Positions 1 through 7,694 of a stretch of 64,000 bases of DNA are shown here, piece after piece (position 1 is the stretch's first letter; each line of letters begins with the position of its first letter). The stretch comes from Sphingomonas panni (GTDB taxonomy: Bacteria > Pseudomonadota > Alphaproteobacteria > Sphingomonadales > Sphingomonadaceae). A model generated the notes under the pieces. It saw only the letters and a program-made list of their open reading frames with translations, had not been told where the DNA came from and did no database searches. The stretch lies in the NCBI RefSeq assembly GCF_022664435.1, contig NZ_JAKREU010000011.1, positions 1 through 64,000 on the forward strand, read 5' to 3'. A program made the translations under genes and the position numbers.

Positions 1-1249
1 CATGTTCGCCGGCACGGGCCGCCTCGACCGCTGCGTTCAGCGCCAGCAGGTCGGTCTGCCGGGCGATTTCCTGTACGATGCCGATCTTCTCGGCGATGGT
101 GCGCATCGCGCCCACTGCACGGTCGACGGCGACACCGCTGGCTTCGGCATCCTTCGACGACTGGCGCGCGATCTTCTCGGTCTGGGCGGCGTTGTCGGCA
201 TTTTGTTTGATGTTGGCGGCCATCTGCTCCATCGAAGCGGATGCTTCCTCGGCGGCGGCGGCCTGTTCGGTCGCACCCTGGCTCACCTGTTCCGACGACG
301 CGGAAAGCTGCTGGCTGCCGGCGGCGACATTGTCGGCGGCACTCGACGCATCGCCCACAACGTTGCGGAGGCGTTCGACCATCGACACCAGCGCATGGCC
401 CAGCTTGTCCTTGTCCGACAGCGGGGTGTGGTCAACGGTCAGGTCGCCCTGCGCGATCTGGTCCGCCAGCGTCGCCGACTTGCGCAGCGCGCCGGTCATG
501 CGGTTGACGGTATCGACCAGGTCCTTGATCTCGTCATTGGTCGTTACGGTGACTTCCTGATCGAGGTCGCCGATCGCCACGGCGTCCAGCGCGACGCTGA
601 CCCGCTTCAGGCCACGCGATACGGTCATCGAGATCCAGATGGCCCCCAGCACGGCTATGACGAAGGCGATGACACCGGCAGCGATCATCGTCGTGCGGCT
701 GGTGGCATAGAGCGCGTCGGTTTCGTCGTTCGCTTCCGTCATGCGCTGACGCTGAAAGTCGCCGAGCTTCTTGATGCTGGTCGTGAGGCGCTCCATCATC
801 GGTGCCTGCACCTCGTTCGACATCTTGATCGCGGCATCGGTCTGGTTGGCGTTGCCCAGGTCACGGACGCGATCGAATACCGGCTTCAGGTCGGTCCAGC
901 TCTTGCCGACTTCCTCCCAATAGGGCTTGCCCTTTTCCGATGCCCGGCTCTTTCCGTCGGCGACCAGCTTGTCGATTTCGTTCTCGCCATCGACGACGCT
1001 CTTGTAGAAGCCGCGCATCGCTTCAGGATCGGTGTTGAGGATCAGCGACTGCTGATCGGCCAGCGCCTGGCTCTGCCGCGTATCGATTTCCTGCGCGATC
1101 GACAGGCGGCGGGCCGGACCGTCGATGAGGTCGGTGATGGCGGTGTTGAGCGTGCTCATCTTCGTCACGCCGACGCCGATGACGACGGCCAGCAGGATGA
1201 CGAGCACGGCAAAGGTAGCGGCCAGTTTGGCCTTGATCGTTGCACGCAT
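1..1249 (-). CDS. Methyl-accepting chemotaxis protein, 4HB-type sensor (partial, C-terminus off window)
   Basis: This is an inner-membrane chemoreceptor whose last visible codons encode the signalling-hairpin tip (LNAAVEAARAGEH), so the second half of the signalling domain lies beyond the left edge. Visible parts in order: TM1 about residues 8-28, a mostly helical periplasmic domain of about 155 residues resembling 4HB_MCP sensors, TM2 about 187-210, a HAMP region after that, and then the MA signalling helices. The start at 1249 is an ATG about 11 nt after a purine-rich AAGGGG stretch. It is the last visible gene of the STAS-cheY-cheA-cheW-MCP operon and presumably feeds that CheA. The ligand cannot be predicted. 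Confidence 0.93.
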   Translation of the reverse strand, partial: MRATIKAKLAATFAVLVILLAVVIGVGVTKMSTLNTAITDLIDGPARRLSIAQEIDTRQSQALADQQSLILNTDPEAMRGFYKSVVDGENEIDKLVADGKSRASEKGKPYWEEVGKSWTDLKPVFDRVRDLGNANQTDAAIKMSNEVQAPMMERLTTSIKKLGDFQRQRMTEANDETDALYATSRTTMIAAGVIAFVIAVLGAIWISMTVSRGLKRVSVALDAVAIGDLDQEVTVTTNDEIKDLVDTVNRMTGALRKSATLADQIAQGDLTVDHTPLSDKDKLGHALVSMVERLRNVVGDASSAADNVAAGSQQLSASSEQVSQGATEQAAAAEEASASMEQMAANIKQNADNAAQTEKIARQSSKDAEASGVAVDRAVGAMRTIAEKIGIVQEIARQTDLLALNAAVEAARAGEH

Positions 1250-1273
1250 GGTCGATGCCCCCCCTTGGGGTGA

Positions 1274-1789
1274 TTAGTTGATGGATGCCGCCGCGATGTC
1301 GCGGTGCGCGATGCCCTGGAAAATGGCGGTGAGGTCCGGCAGCACGATGATGTCGCCTTCGTGCCGGACGAGCGTTCGGACATAGTCCCGCCGCCAGCGC
1401 AGCCCGACGACGGGCGCCCCCTCGCTGGTTGCGGCGTCCAGGGTGGCGACCTCATGCACCTTGTCGGTGCGCAGGCCGATCATCATTGCCTCGCCGTCCA
1501 GATCGATCTCGATCACGACGATGCGGCTGTCGGGCGTGGTTTCCGCGACCGGCATCCCGAAGGCGAGGTGCAGGTTGGCGAGCGGAATGATCCGCCCCCG
1601 GAAGTTCACGACATGGCTGACCAGCGGCGGCGCACCGGGCACCCGCGTTTCGGCCATCATGTCGAGGATTTCGCGGACCAGCACCGCTTCGAGCGCGAAG
1701 CTCTGCCCGCCGAGGTCGAACACCAGCACTTCGAGCTGGTCGTCCTGGTTCCACGGAACGGTGGTCGATTGCACGTTATCCGGCTGCAC
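1274..1789 (-). CDS. cheW: Chemotaxis coupling protein CheW
   Basis: Single CheW-like domain protein of 171 residues that bridges receptors to the CheA kinase. The fold is recognisable from FDLGGQSFALEAVLVREIL near the N-terminus and the NFRGRIIPLANL segment typical of CheW. I prefer the GTG start at 1789: an AGGAG sits exactly 7 nt upstream, inside the end of cheA, whereas the upstream ATG at 1804 has no ribosome-binding site. With that start the gene overlaps cheA by 14 nt, implying translational coupling. A GTG at 1774, just after the cheA stop, is a weaker alternative. It lies 24 nt before the MCP gene. Confidence 0.92.
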   Translation of the reverse strand: MQPDNVQSTTVPWNQDDQLEVLVFDLGGQSFALEAVLVREILDMMAETRVPGAPPLVSHVVNFRGRIIPLANLHLAFGMPVAETTPDSRIVVIEIDLDGEAMMIGLRTDKVHEVATLDAATSEGAPVVGLRWRRDYVRTLVRHEGDIIVLPDLTAIFQGIAHRDIAAASIN

Positions 1790-3755
1790 GCAGCGTCTCC
1801 TCATGCGGTTGGCCCAGCGCGATCAGCTGGGCGATGTCGAGGATCAGCGCGACCTCGCCATCGCCGAGGATCGTTGCGCCGGCAAAGGTGGCGGCGTCGC
1901 GGTGCAGCGCCGACATCGGCTTGATGACCGTCTGGTGGTTGCCGATGATCTGATCGACCACCAGCCCGACGCGCCCCTGCGGGGTCGATACGACGACGAT
2001 CTTCTGGAACGGATCGGGGCGGGTGTCGGTCGCGAACAGTTCGCGCAGGCGCAGGAACGGCACCAGCTTTTCGCGCAGCGTGATGAGGCTGCGTCCGCGA
2101 TGGCGCAAATCCTCTTCCAGCGACAGCTCGATGCATTCCTCGACCGCGGTCAGCGGAATGACATAGCGGCCGGTGCCGACCCGCACGAGCAGACCATCGA
2201 TGATCGCCAGCGTCAGCGGAATGCGCAGCGCGATCAGCGATCCTTCGCCTTCGGTCGACTGGACGTCGATCGAACCGCGCAGGCCCTCGATCGTCCGCTT
2301 CACCACGTCCATGCCGACGCCGCGGCCCGACAGGTTGGTGACGGCGGCGGCGGTCGAGAAACCGGGCGCGAAGATCATCTGCAGCAGTTCGTGGTCGCTC
2401 AGCGGCTGGTCCGGCTGGATCAGGCCGTTCGCCTCCGCCTTGGCACGGACGCGGGCGCGGTTGATGCCCCGGCCGTCGTCGCGGATCGTGATGACGACCT
2501 CGCCCCCGGCCTGATGCGCGGCGAGACGGACGGTGCCGGCGGCGGGCTTGCCGGCGGCAGCCCGGTCCTCGGGCGTTTCGAGGCCGTGGTCGCAGCTGTT
2601 GCGGATCAGGTGGACCATCGGGTCGAACAGGCGCTCGATCACGGTCTTGTCGACCTCGGTCGCCTCGCCTTCGGTTTCGAACTCGATCGTCTTGCCGGTG
2701 TCGCGGGACAGGTCGTGGATCAGGCGGCGGAAGCGCGAGAACAGCGATCCGACCGGGACCATGCGCAAGACCATCATGGTTTCGCGCAGTTCGCCGGCGA
2801 GCCGTTCGATCTCTTCCGATACCGAACGCAGCACCAGGTCCTGACCGCGATCGGCCAGCTGCGACAGGCGGCTTTGCGCGATCACCAGTTCGCCGACCCG
2901 GTCCATCAGCGCGTCCAGCCGGCCGGCGGGCACGCGGACGCTTTCCTCGGTCTTGGCGGTCGAGCGGGCGGCGGGATTGTCACCCGCAGCCGCGGCGGCA
3001 GCGGGTGTTGCTGCGACGACCGGCTCGTCCATGACGACGGGCGCCTCGACGGTGGCTTCCGCTTCCGCGTCGGCCTCGACCTCCAGCGGTTCGATGGCGA
3101 GTTCCATGTCGTCCATCACGAAGATGAACACGTCCTCGATATCGTCGCGCTTGATGTCGCCGATCAGCGTCACGTCCCAACCGACATGGCATTCGGTCGG
3201 TACCAGCTGCGACAGTGGCGGGATGGCGTCGGTCCGCGCGACGACGGTGGCGTCACCCAGCTCGCGCAGCTCGTCGAGCAGCATCAGCGGGTTGGTGCCG
3301 TTGGCCATGGCGTCGACCGGCAGCTTGAACGCGACCTGCCATCCCTTGCGAACGGCGGCGGCGGGCGTGGCCGGGGCGGTGCCGGACGCTTCGTCGATCG
3401 CGGCCTGCAAGCGCGTGAGGATCGCGTCGCCTTCTGCCTTCGGCGCATCGCCGTCGACCAGCGCGCGCATATGGTCCTGCGCCGACAGGATGACCGCAAC
3501 CAGCCCGGCGGTGGCCGGAACCTGACCCTTGCGGACCCGGTCGAACGCGGTTTCGCAGTGGTGGGTGAAGCCGGCGAGCGCATCGAAGCCGAACATCGCG
3601 CCCGACCCCTTCAGCGTGTGCAGGCCGCGAAACACCGCGTTGACCAGATCGGCATTGCCGAGGTCGTGGCCGAGGTCGAGCAGGCCCTGTTCGACCTGGT
3701 CGAGCACCTCGCCCGCCTCCACGCGGAAGGCGGCGATGGGATCGTCGGCGCTCAC
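1776..3755 (-). CDS. cheA: Chemotaxis sensor histidine kinase CheA
   Basis: 659-residue CheA. Domains in order: an N-terminal Hpt (P1) with phospho-acceptor His46 in GLHTLKGSG; a variable middle region including an Ala-rich linker around residues 240-260; the P3 dimerisation helices (GRLDALMDRVGELVIAQSR); a HATPase_c domain with the N-box LIRNSCDHGLE and G-boxes DDGRGI and GRGVGMDVV; and a C-terminal CheW-like regulatory domain. It transfers phosphate to CheY and is controlled by receptors through CheW. The cheY stop overlaps its start as ATGA, and its own end overlaps the preferred cheW start. All expected catalytic boxes are present. Confidence 0.97.
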   Translation of the reverse strand: MSADDPIAAFRVEAGEVLDQVEQGLLDLGHDLGNADLVNAVFRGLHTLKGSGAMFGFDALAGFTHHCETAFDRVRKGQVPATAGLVAVILSAQDHMRALVDGDAPKAEGDAILTRLQAAIDEASGTAPATPAAAVRKGWQVAFKLPVDAMANGTNPLMLLDELRELGDATVVARTDAIPPLSQLVPTECHVGWDVTLIGDIKRDDIEDVFIFVMDDMELAIEPLEVEADAEAEATVEAPVVMDEPVVAATPAAAAAAGDNPAARSTAKTEESVRVPAGRLDALMDRVGELVIAQSRLSQLADRGQDLVLRSVSEEIERLAGELRETMMVLRMVPVGSLFSRFRRLIHDLSRDTGKTIEFETEGEATEVDKTVIERLFDPMVHLIRNSCDHGLETPEDRAAAGKPAAGTVRLAAHQAGGEVVITIRDDGRGINRARVRAKAEANGLIQPDQPLSDHELLQMIFAPGFSTAAAVTNLSGRGVGMDVVKRTIEGLRGSIDVQSTEGEGSLIALRIPLTLAIIDGLLVRVGTGRYVIPLTAVEECIELSLEEDLRHRGRSLITLREKLVPFLRLRELFATDTRPDPFQKIVVVSTPQGRVGLVVDQIIGNHQTVIKPMSALHRDAATFAGATILGDGEVALILDIAQLIALGQPHEETLRAAG

Positions 3756-4120
3756 CGGCCCAGCACCTTGCGCGCGACCTTCACCAGCTGATCCGGCACG
3801 AACGGCTTCACCAGCCAGCCGGTGGCACCGGCGGCCTTGGCCTGGTTCTTCATTTCCGGGTCGGATTCGGTCGTCAGGAAGATGATCGGCACACCGGCCT
3901 GTGCGGGCTGCTTGCGCAGTTCGCGGATCATCGACAGCCCGTCCATATTCGGCATGTTCAGGTCGGTGACGATCATGTCGAACTTGGTCGACGTGGCCTT
4001 GGACAGGCCCTCGACTCCGTCGCCGGCCTCGGTGACGGTATAGCCGGCACCGGTCAGCGCGATACGGATCGCCATGCGCAGGCTGGCGGAATCATCAACG
4101 GCGAGAATGGAAGCGGTCAT
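3752..4120 (-). CDS. cheY: Single-domain response regulator (CheY-like)
   Basis: 122-residue receiver domain with nothing fused to it. The acidic pocket Asp9/Asp10, phospho-acceptor Asp53 (VTDLNMPNMD), switch Thr83/Thr84 and conserved Lys105 (LVKPF) are all present, so it should be a functional phosphorylation target of the adjacent CheA. The start is the ATG at 4120, which overlaps the preceding STAS gene stop by four bases (ATGA); the open frame extends further upstream but only through the STAS gene in another frame. Position in the operon supports a chemotaxis role rather than an orphan regulator. Confidence 0.95.
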   Translation of the reverse strand: MTASILAVDDSASLRMAIRIALTGAGYTVTEAGDGVEGLSKATSTKFDMIVTDLNMPNMDGLSMIRELRKQPAQAGVPIIFLTTESDPEMKNQAKAAGATGWLVKPFVPDQLVKVARKVLGR

Positions 4121-4425
4121 TGCAGCGGGACTCCGTGGAACCAGAAGGCGTTGTCTTCGGGGGTCATCGCGTCGATAAAGCCGGCGCGGTGAAGAAGGGC
4201 GGTCAGCGCTTCGCCGGCCGGCGCGGACAGGCGGACATTGCCGCCCTGCATTGCGGCTTCGGTACGAAGGCTGTGGATGAGTTGCACGACGCTGAGATCG
4301 GGCGCGGCGACGGCCGTGGCGTCGAGGACGAAATCGCCGTCGAGCGGCAGCGCACGCAGGTCGTCTGCCGCGGCGGCAACCGTCGTCATGCTCAGCGTAT
4401 CGGGAATGGAGAAGGTAGACGTCAT
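4117..4425 (-). CDS. STAS-domain protein, first gene of chemotaxis operon 1
   Basis: 102-residue single-domain protein. The pattern of a hydrophobic beta strand, the segment DFVLDATAVAAPDLSVVQLI, and a C-terminal GxAxxALLHRAGF helix fits a STAS (sulfate transporter and anti-sigma antagonist) fold. Small STAS proteins often lead alphaproteobacterial che clusters, but their role there is poorly defined. The usual Asp-Ser phosphorylation motif of anti-anti-sigma factors reads Asp-Leu-Ser here. It overlaps cheY by ATGA. A TTAA-N7-TTAA box lies about 45-60 nt upstream of the start. A second STAS gene occupies the equivalent place in the other cluster at 63275. Confidence 0.8.
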   Translation of the reverse strand: MTSTFSIPDTLSMTTVAAAADDLRALPLDGDFVLDATAVAAPDLSVVQLIHSLRTEAAMQGGNVRLSAPAGEALTALLHRAGFIDAMTPEDNAFWFHGVPLQ

Positions 4426-4721
4426 ACGATTTCAACCCCAAGGAACTTGGGCCTTCGTCGCAGACTTCGCTTAATATCGATTTAAGCGAACTGTTCGCAG
4501 GTGAACAAAGGGTTCCCGGCGGGCGTCCGCAGGTTATGCAAAATAGCGAGCATTAACCATGCGTTGCGCGACGCCTCACCGGGGGAAGGGGCGCGGCAGA
4601 GGCAATTCCGCCTGGAACTGCACAAATTTTTATCGTGGAAAATTGCGCATTTCGCGGGCGTGCCGGGCAGGTCGCCGCGTGCGCGCATGGCCGAGTCGGC
4701 GCGCTATCGCGGGCGTGTCCA
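4426..4721. promoter_or_regulatory. Intergenic region upstream of chemotaxis operon 1
   Basis: About 300 nt with no convincing gene. It holds the upstream region of the minus-strand chemotaxis operon, including the dyad at 4466-4490 described separately. The remainder, about 4500-4720, is relatively AT-richer than the coding DNA and shows no clear terminator for the plus-strand side, where no gene reads in. Confidence 0.5.
4466..4490 (-). promoter_or_regulatory. Candidate CtrA box (TTAA-N7-TTAA) in a 9-bp inverted repeat
   Basis: Perfect inverted repeat: TTCGCTTAA (4466-4474), a 7-nt centre, then TTAAGCGAA (4482-4490). The inner bases read TTAA-N7-TTAA, the full consensus for the cell-cycle regulator CtrA of alphaproteobacteria. 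It lies 41-65 nt upstream of the first codon of the che operon, a plausible promoter position. The match is read directly from the sequence; assignment to CtrA is inference from the consensus and the motility-type target. Confidence 0.6.
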
Positions 4722-4928
4722 TCAGCGGCGCGGCAGGCGGCGTGCGATGAGGACCAGCAGCAGCCCGAGGGCGCCGACCACCGATCCGGTGACGACCCAC
4801 AGATATTGGTCGATCATGAACGAACTGGCGGGCCAGCGGATGACACCCATCCCCTGACCCAGCCAGAACAGCCCGACGAATGCGAGGATCGCGCCTACGA
4901 TCATCAACGTGCGTCGGACGATACGCAT
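4722..4928 (-). CDS. Small two-TM membrane protein downstream of gltA
   Basis: 68 residues with two hydrophobic segments, about residues 7-25 and 40-62, separated by a short polar loop (PASSFMIDQYLW) and ending in a basic tail (RRLPRR), which suggests a cytoplasmic C-terminus. The start lies one base after the gltA stop, so it is probably co-translated with citrate synthase. No family assignment can be made from sequence alone. It resembles the many conserved small membrane proteins of sphingomonads. Confidence 0.65.
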   Translation of the reverse strand: MRIVRRTLMIVGAILAFVGLFWLGQGMGVIRWPASSFMIDQYLWVVTGSVVGALGLLLVLIARRLPRR

Positions 4929-4929
4929 C

Positions 4930-6213
4930 TCAGCGCTGACCCACCGGCACGTAATCGCGCTGTGCGGGACCGGTATAGAGCTGACGCGGACGGCCGATCT
5001 TCTGCTCGGGGTCCGAAATCATCTCGTTCCACTGCGCGACCCAGCCGACGGTGCGGGCCAGGGCGAACAGCGCGGTGAACATCGTCGTCGGGAAACCGAT
5101 CGCCGACAGGATGACGCCCGAATAGAAATCGACGTTCGGGAACAGCTTCTTTTCGCGGAAATAATCGTCGTTGAGCGCGATTTCCTCCAGCTGCAGCGCG
5201 GTTTCGAACACGGGGTCGTTGACGCCCAGCGAATCGAACACTTCCCGCACGGTCTTCTGCATCACCGTCGCGCGCGGATCGTAGTTCTTGTAGACGCGGT
5301 GACCGAAGCCCATCAGGCGGAACGGATCGTCCTTGTTCTTGGCACGGGCGATATATTCCGGGATGCGGTCGGGCGTGCCGATCTCGCGCAGCATGTTGAG
5401 CGCGGCCTCGTTCGCGCCGCCATGCGCTGGACCCCACAGGCATGCGATGCCCGCCGCCATGCACGCAAACGGATTGGCGCCCGACGAACCGGCAAGGCGG
5501 ACGGTCGAGGTCGACGCATTCTGTTCGTGATCGGCGTGGAGGATGAAGATGCGATCCAGCGCCTTTTCGACGACCGGGTTCACTTCATACTTCTCGGCCG
5601 GCACGCCGAAGGTCATCTTCAGGAAGTTGCCGGTGTAGCTGAGCGAGTTGTCGGGATACTGGAACGGCTGCCCGACGCTGTACTTGTACGCCATCGCCGC
5701 GATCGTCGGCATCTTGGCGATCAGGCGATGCGACGCGATGGTGCGCTGCGTCGGATCGGTGATGTCGGTCGAATCGTGATAGAATGCCGACAGCGCGCCG
5801 ACGACGCCGCACATGATCGCCATGGGGTGCGCGTCGCGACGGAAGCCGCGATAGAAGGTCGCGAGCTGTTCGTGCAGCATCGTGTGGCGGCTGATCGTGT
5901 TGGTGAAGCCGTTCAGCTCTTCGCCCGAGGGCAGTTCGCCGTTCAGCAGGAGATAGGCGACCTCCATGAAGCTCGACTCTTCGGCCAGCTGCCCGATCGG
6001 ATAGCCGCGGTGCAGCAGCACGCCTTCGTCACCGTCGATATAGGTCAGCGCCGAATCGCAGCTGGCGGTCGAGGTGAAGCCCGGATCGTAGGTGAAGGTG
6101 CCGGTCTGTGCGTACAGCTTGCGGATGTCGATCACGTCGGGACCGATGGTGCCCGACCGTACCGGAAATTGGACGTCCTTGCCCGCAACTTGCAGCTTAG
6201 CGTCTTCGGCCAT
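4930..6213 (-). CDS. gltA: Citrate synthase (type II)
   Basis: 427 residues, the normal length of hexameric Gram-negative citrate synthases. It condenses acetyl-CoA and oxaloacetate to citrate in the TCA cycle. Landmarks are an N-terminal small-domain start (DAKLQVAGKDVQFPV), the active-site regions ILHADHEQNAST and GPAHGGANEA, and the GFGHRVYKNYDPRA segment carrying catalytic His and Arg residues. An AGGAG precedes the ATG at 6213 at good spacing. It follows gltX by 18 nt and precedes a small membrane protein by 1 nt, suggesting a shared transcript. Confidence 0.98.
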   Translation of the reverse strand: MAEDAKLQVAGKDVQFPVRSGTIGPDVIDIRKLYAQTGTFTYDPGFTSTASCDSALTYIDGDEGVLLHRGYPIGQLAEESSFMEVAYLLLNGELPSGEELNGFTNTISRHTMLHEQLATFYRGFRRDAHPMAIMCGVVGALSAFYHDSTDITDPTQRTIASHRLIAKMPTIAAMAYKYSVGQPFQYPDNSLSYTGNFLKMTFGVPAEKYEVNPVVEKALDRIFILHADHEQNASTSTVRLAGSSGANPFACMAAGIACLWGPAHGGANEAALNMLREIGTPDRIPEYIARAKNKDDPFRLMGFGHRVYKNYDPRATVMQKTVREVFDSLGVNDPVFETALQLEEIALNDDYFREKKLFPNVDFYSGVILSAIGFPTTMFTALFALARTVGWVAQWNEMISDPEQKIGRPRQLYTGPAQRDYVPVGQR

Positions 6214-6231
6214 TCGGCGTCTCCTGTTACG

Positions 6232-7662
6232 TTATGCGGCCGGTTTGGCCATCTGGTCTTCGATGCGACCCAGGCTTTCGGCGCGGCCCAGCAGGGCCAG
6301 CACGTCAAAAATCCCGGGCGAGGTGCGCGAACCCGTCAGCGCGGCGCGAAGCGGTTGCGCGGCGGCCCCCAGCTTCAACCCCGCCGCCTCCGCTACTTCG
6401 CGTACCGCAGCTTCGATCGTCTCCGTATCCCATGCTGCGAGTGCGTCAAGCTTGGCGTGCAGCTGCGTGAGGATCGCGCGGGCTTCGGGCGTCAGCAGCG
6501 CCGTTGCGCCGTCGTCCATCGCGAGCGGGCGGGAGCGGAAGAAGAAGGCGGCATTGGCCGCCAGTTCGTTGATGTCGGCGGCGCGGACCTTCAGCACCGG
6601 CATGGCGCGTTGCAGCAGATCGCGGTCGATACCCTCCGGCAAACGCTGGGCGACCAGATCGGTCAGGCGCGCATCGTCGGCCTCGCGGATGTAATGGCCG
6701 TTGAGGTTCAGCAGCTTCTTCGTATCGAAACGGGACGGGGAACGCCCGACGCCCGACAGGTCGAACACCTCGGTCGCGCGCTCACGGCTGATGATCTCTT
6801 CATCGCCATGGCCCCAGCCGAGGCGCAGCAGATAGTTGTTCAGCGCTTCGGGCAGGACGCCCAGTTCGTCGCGATACGCCTCGACGCCCAACGCGCCGTG
6901 CCGCTTCGACAGCTTCGCGCCATCGGCACCATGGATCAGCGGGACATGGGCATAGACCGGATCGGGCCAGCCGCCCTCGACCGCATCCATCGCGCGGATC
7001 AGCGCGAGCTGGCGGAAGGCGTTGTTGAGGTGATCGTCGCCGCGAATGACGTGCGTCACGCCCATGTCGTGATCGTCGACGACGACCGCGAGCATATAGG
7101 TCGGCGTCCCGTCCGAACGCAGCAGCACGAAATCGTCCAGCTCGGCATTGGCGACGGTGACGTCGCCCTGCACCTGATCCGAAATCGTGACGGCGCCTTC
7201 CTTCGGCGCCTTCAACCGGACGACAAAGGGTGCGCCTTCCGGCGCATCCTCGGGCGAACGGTCGCGCCAGCGGCCGTCATAGCGGATCGGCTTGCCGGCA
7301 GCGCGCTGTTCGTCGCGCAGGGCGGTCAGTTCCTCGGGCGTGGCATAGCAACGATAGGCATGACCGGCCTCCAGCAACTGGTGGGCGACTGCGGCGTGGC
7401 GGTCGGCACGGGCGAACTGGAACACGGCGTCGCCGTCCCAGTCGAGACCGAGCCAGCGCATCCCCTCAAGAATGGCGTCGATCGCCGGCTGGGTCGACCG
7501 CGCGCGATCGGTATCCTCGATGCGCAGCAGGAAACGGCCGCCGTGGCGGCGGGCGTAGAGCCAGTTGAACAGCGCGGTGCGCGCGCCGCCGATATGCAGA
7601 AAGCCCGTCGGGGACGGTGCGAAACGGGTGACGACAGGCGTCGCGGAATTGGTTGCGCCCAA
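6232..7662 (-). CDS. gltX: Glutamyl-tRNA synthetase
   Basis: 476-residue class I aminoacyl-tRNA synthetase that charges tRNA-Glu. The HIGH-type motif appears as FAPSPTGFLHIGGARTALFNW, and the KMSKS-type loop as GAKLSKRHGA. The only sensible start is a TTG at 7662, since no ATG or GTG precedes the signature region; a G-rich stretch upstream may serve as the ribosome-binding site. It is divergent from comEC with only about 32 nt between the proposed start codons. Many alphaproteobacteria have two gltX paralogues, so whether this is discriminating or tRNA-Gln-specific cannot be read here. Confidence 0.95.
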   Translation of the reverse strand: MGATNSATPVVTRFAPSPTGFLHIGGARTALFNWLYARRHGGRFLLRIEDTDRARSTQPAIDAILEGMRWLGLDWDGDAVFQFARADRHAAVAHQLLEAGHAYRCYATPEELTALRDEQRAAGKPIRYDGRWRDRSPEDAPEGAPFVVRLKAPKEGAVTISDQVQGDVTVANAELDDFVLLRSDGTPTYMLAVVVDDHDMGVTHVIRGDDHLNNAFRQLALIRAMDAVEGGWPDPVYAHVPLIHGADGAKLSKRHGALGVEAYRDELGVLPEALNNYLLRLGWGHGDEEIISRERATEVFDLSGVGRSPSRFDTKKLLNLNGHYIREADDARLTDLVAQRLPEGIDRDLLQRAMPVLKVRAADINELAANAAFFFRSRPLAMDDGATALLTPEARAILTQLHAKLDALAAWDTETIEAAVREVAEAAGLKLGAAAQPLRAALTGSRTSPGIFDVLALLGRAESLGRIEDQMAKPAA

Positions 7663-7694
7663 GCGCGGATACCCCCAGACATCGGGTGAAACAT

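Noticed and set aside
2..1273. Long open frame on the plus strand opposite the chemoreceptor gene
   Set aside because: Low-complexity, Arg/Gly/Leu-rich translation with no family features; the minus strand encodes a clear MCP.
1443..3791. 782-codon plus-strand frame opposite cheA
   Set aside because: Antisense artefact of high-GC DNA; cheA on the minus strand has all motifs.
4909..7689. 926-codon plus-strand frame opposite gltA and gltX
   Set aside because: Spans two unrelated genes on the other strand and has no domain; a typical high-GC shadow.
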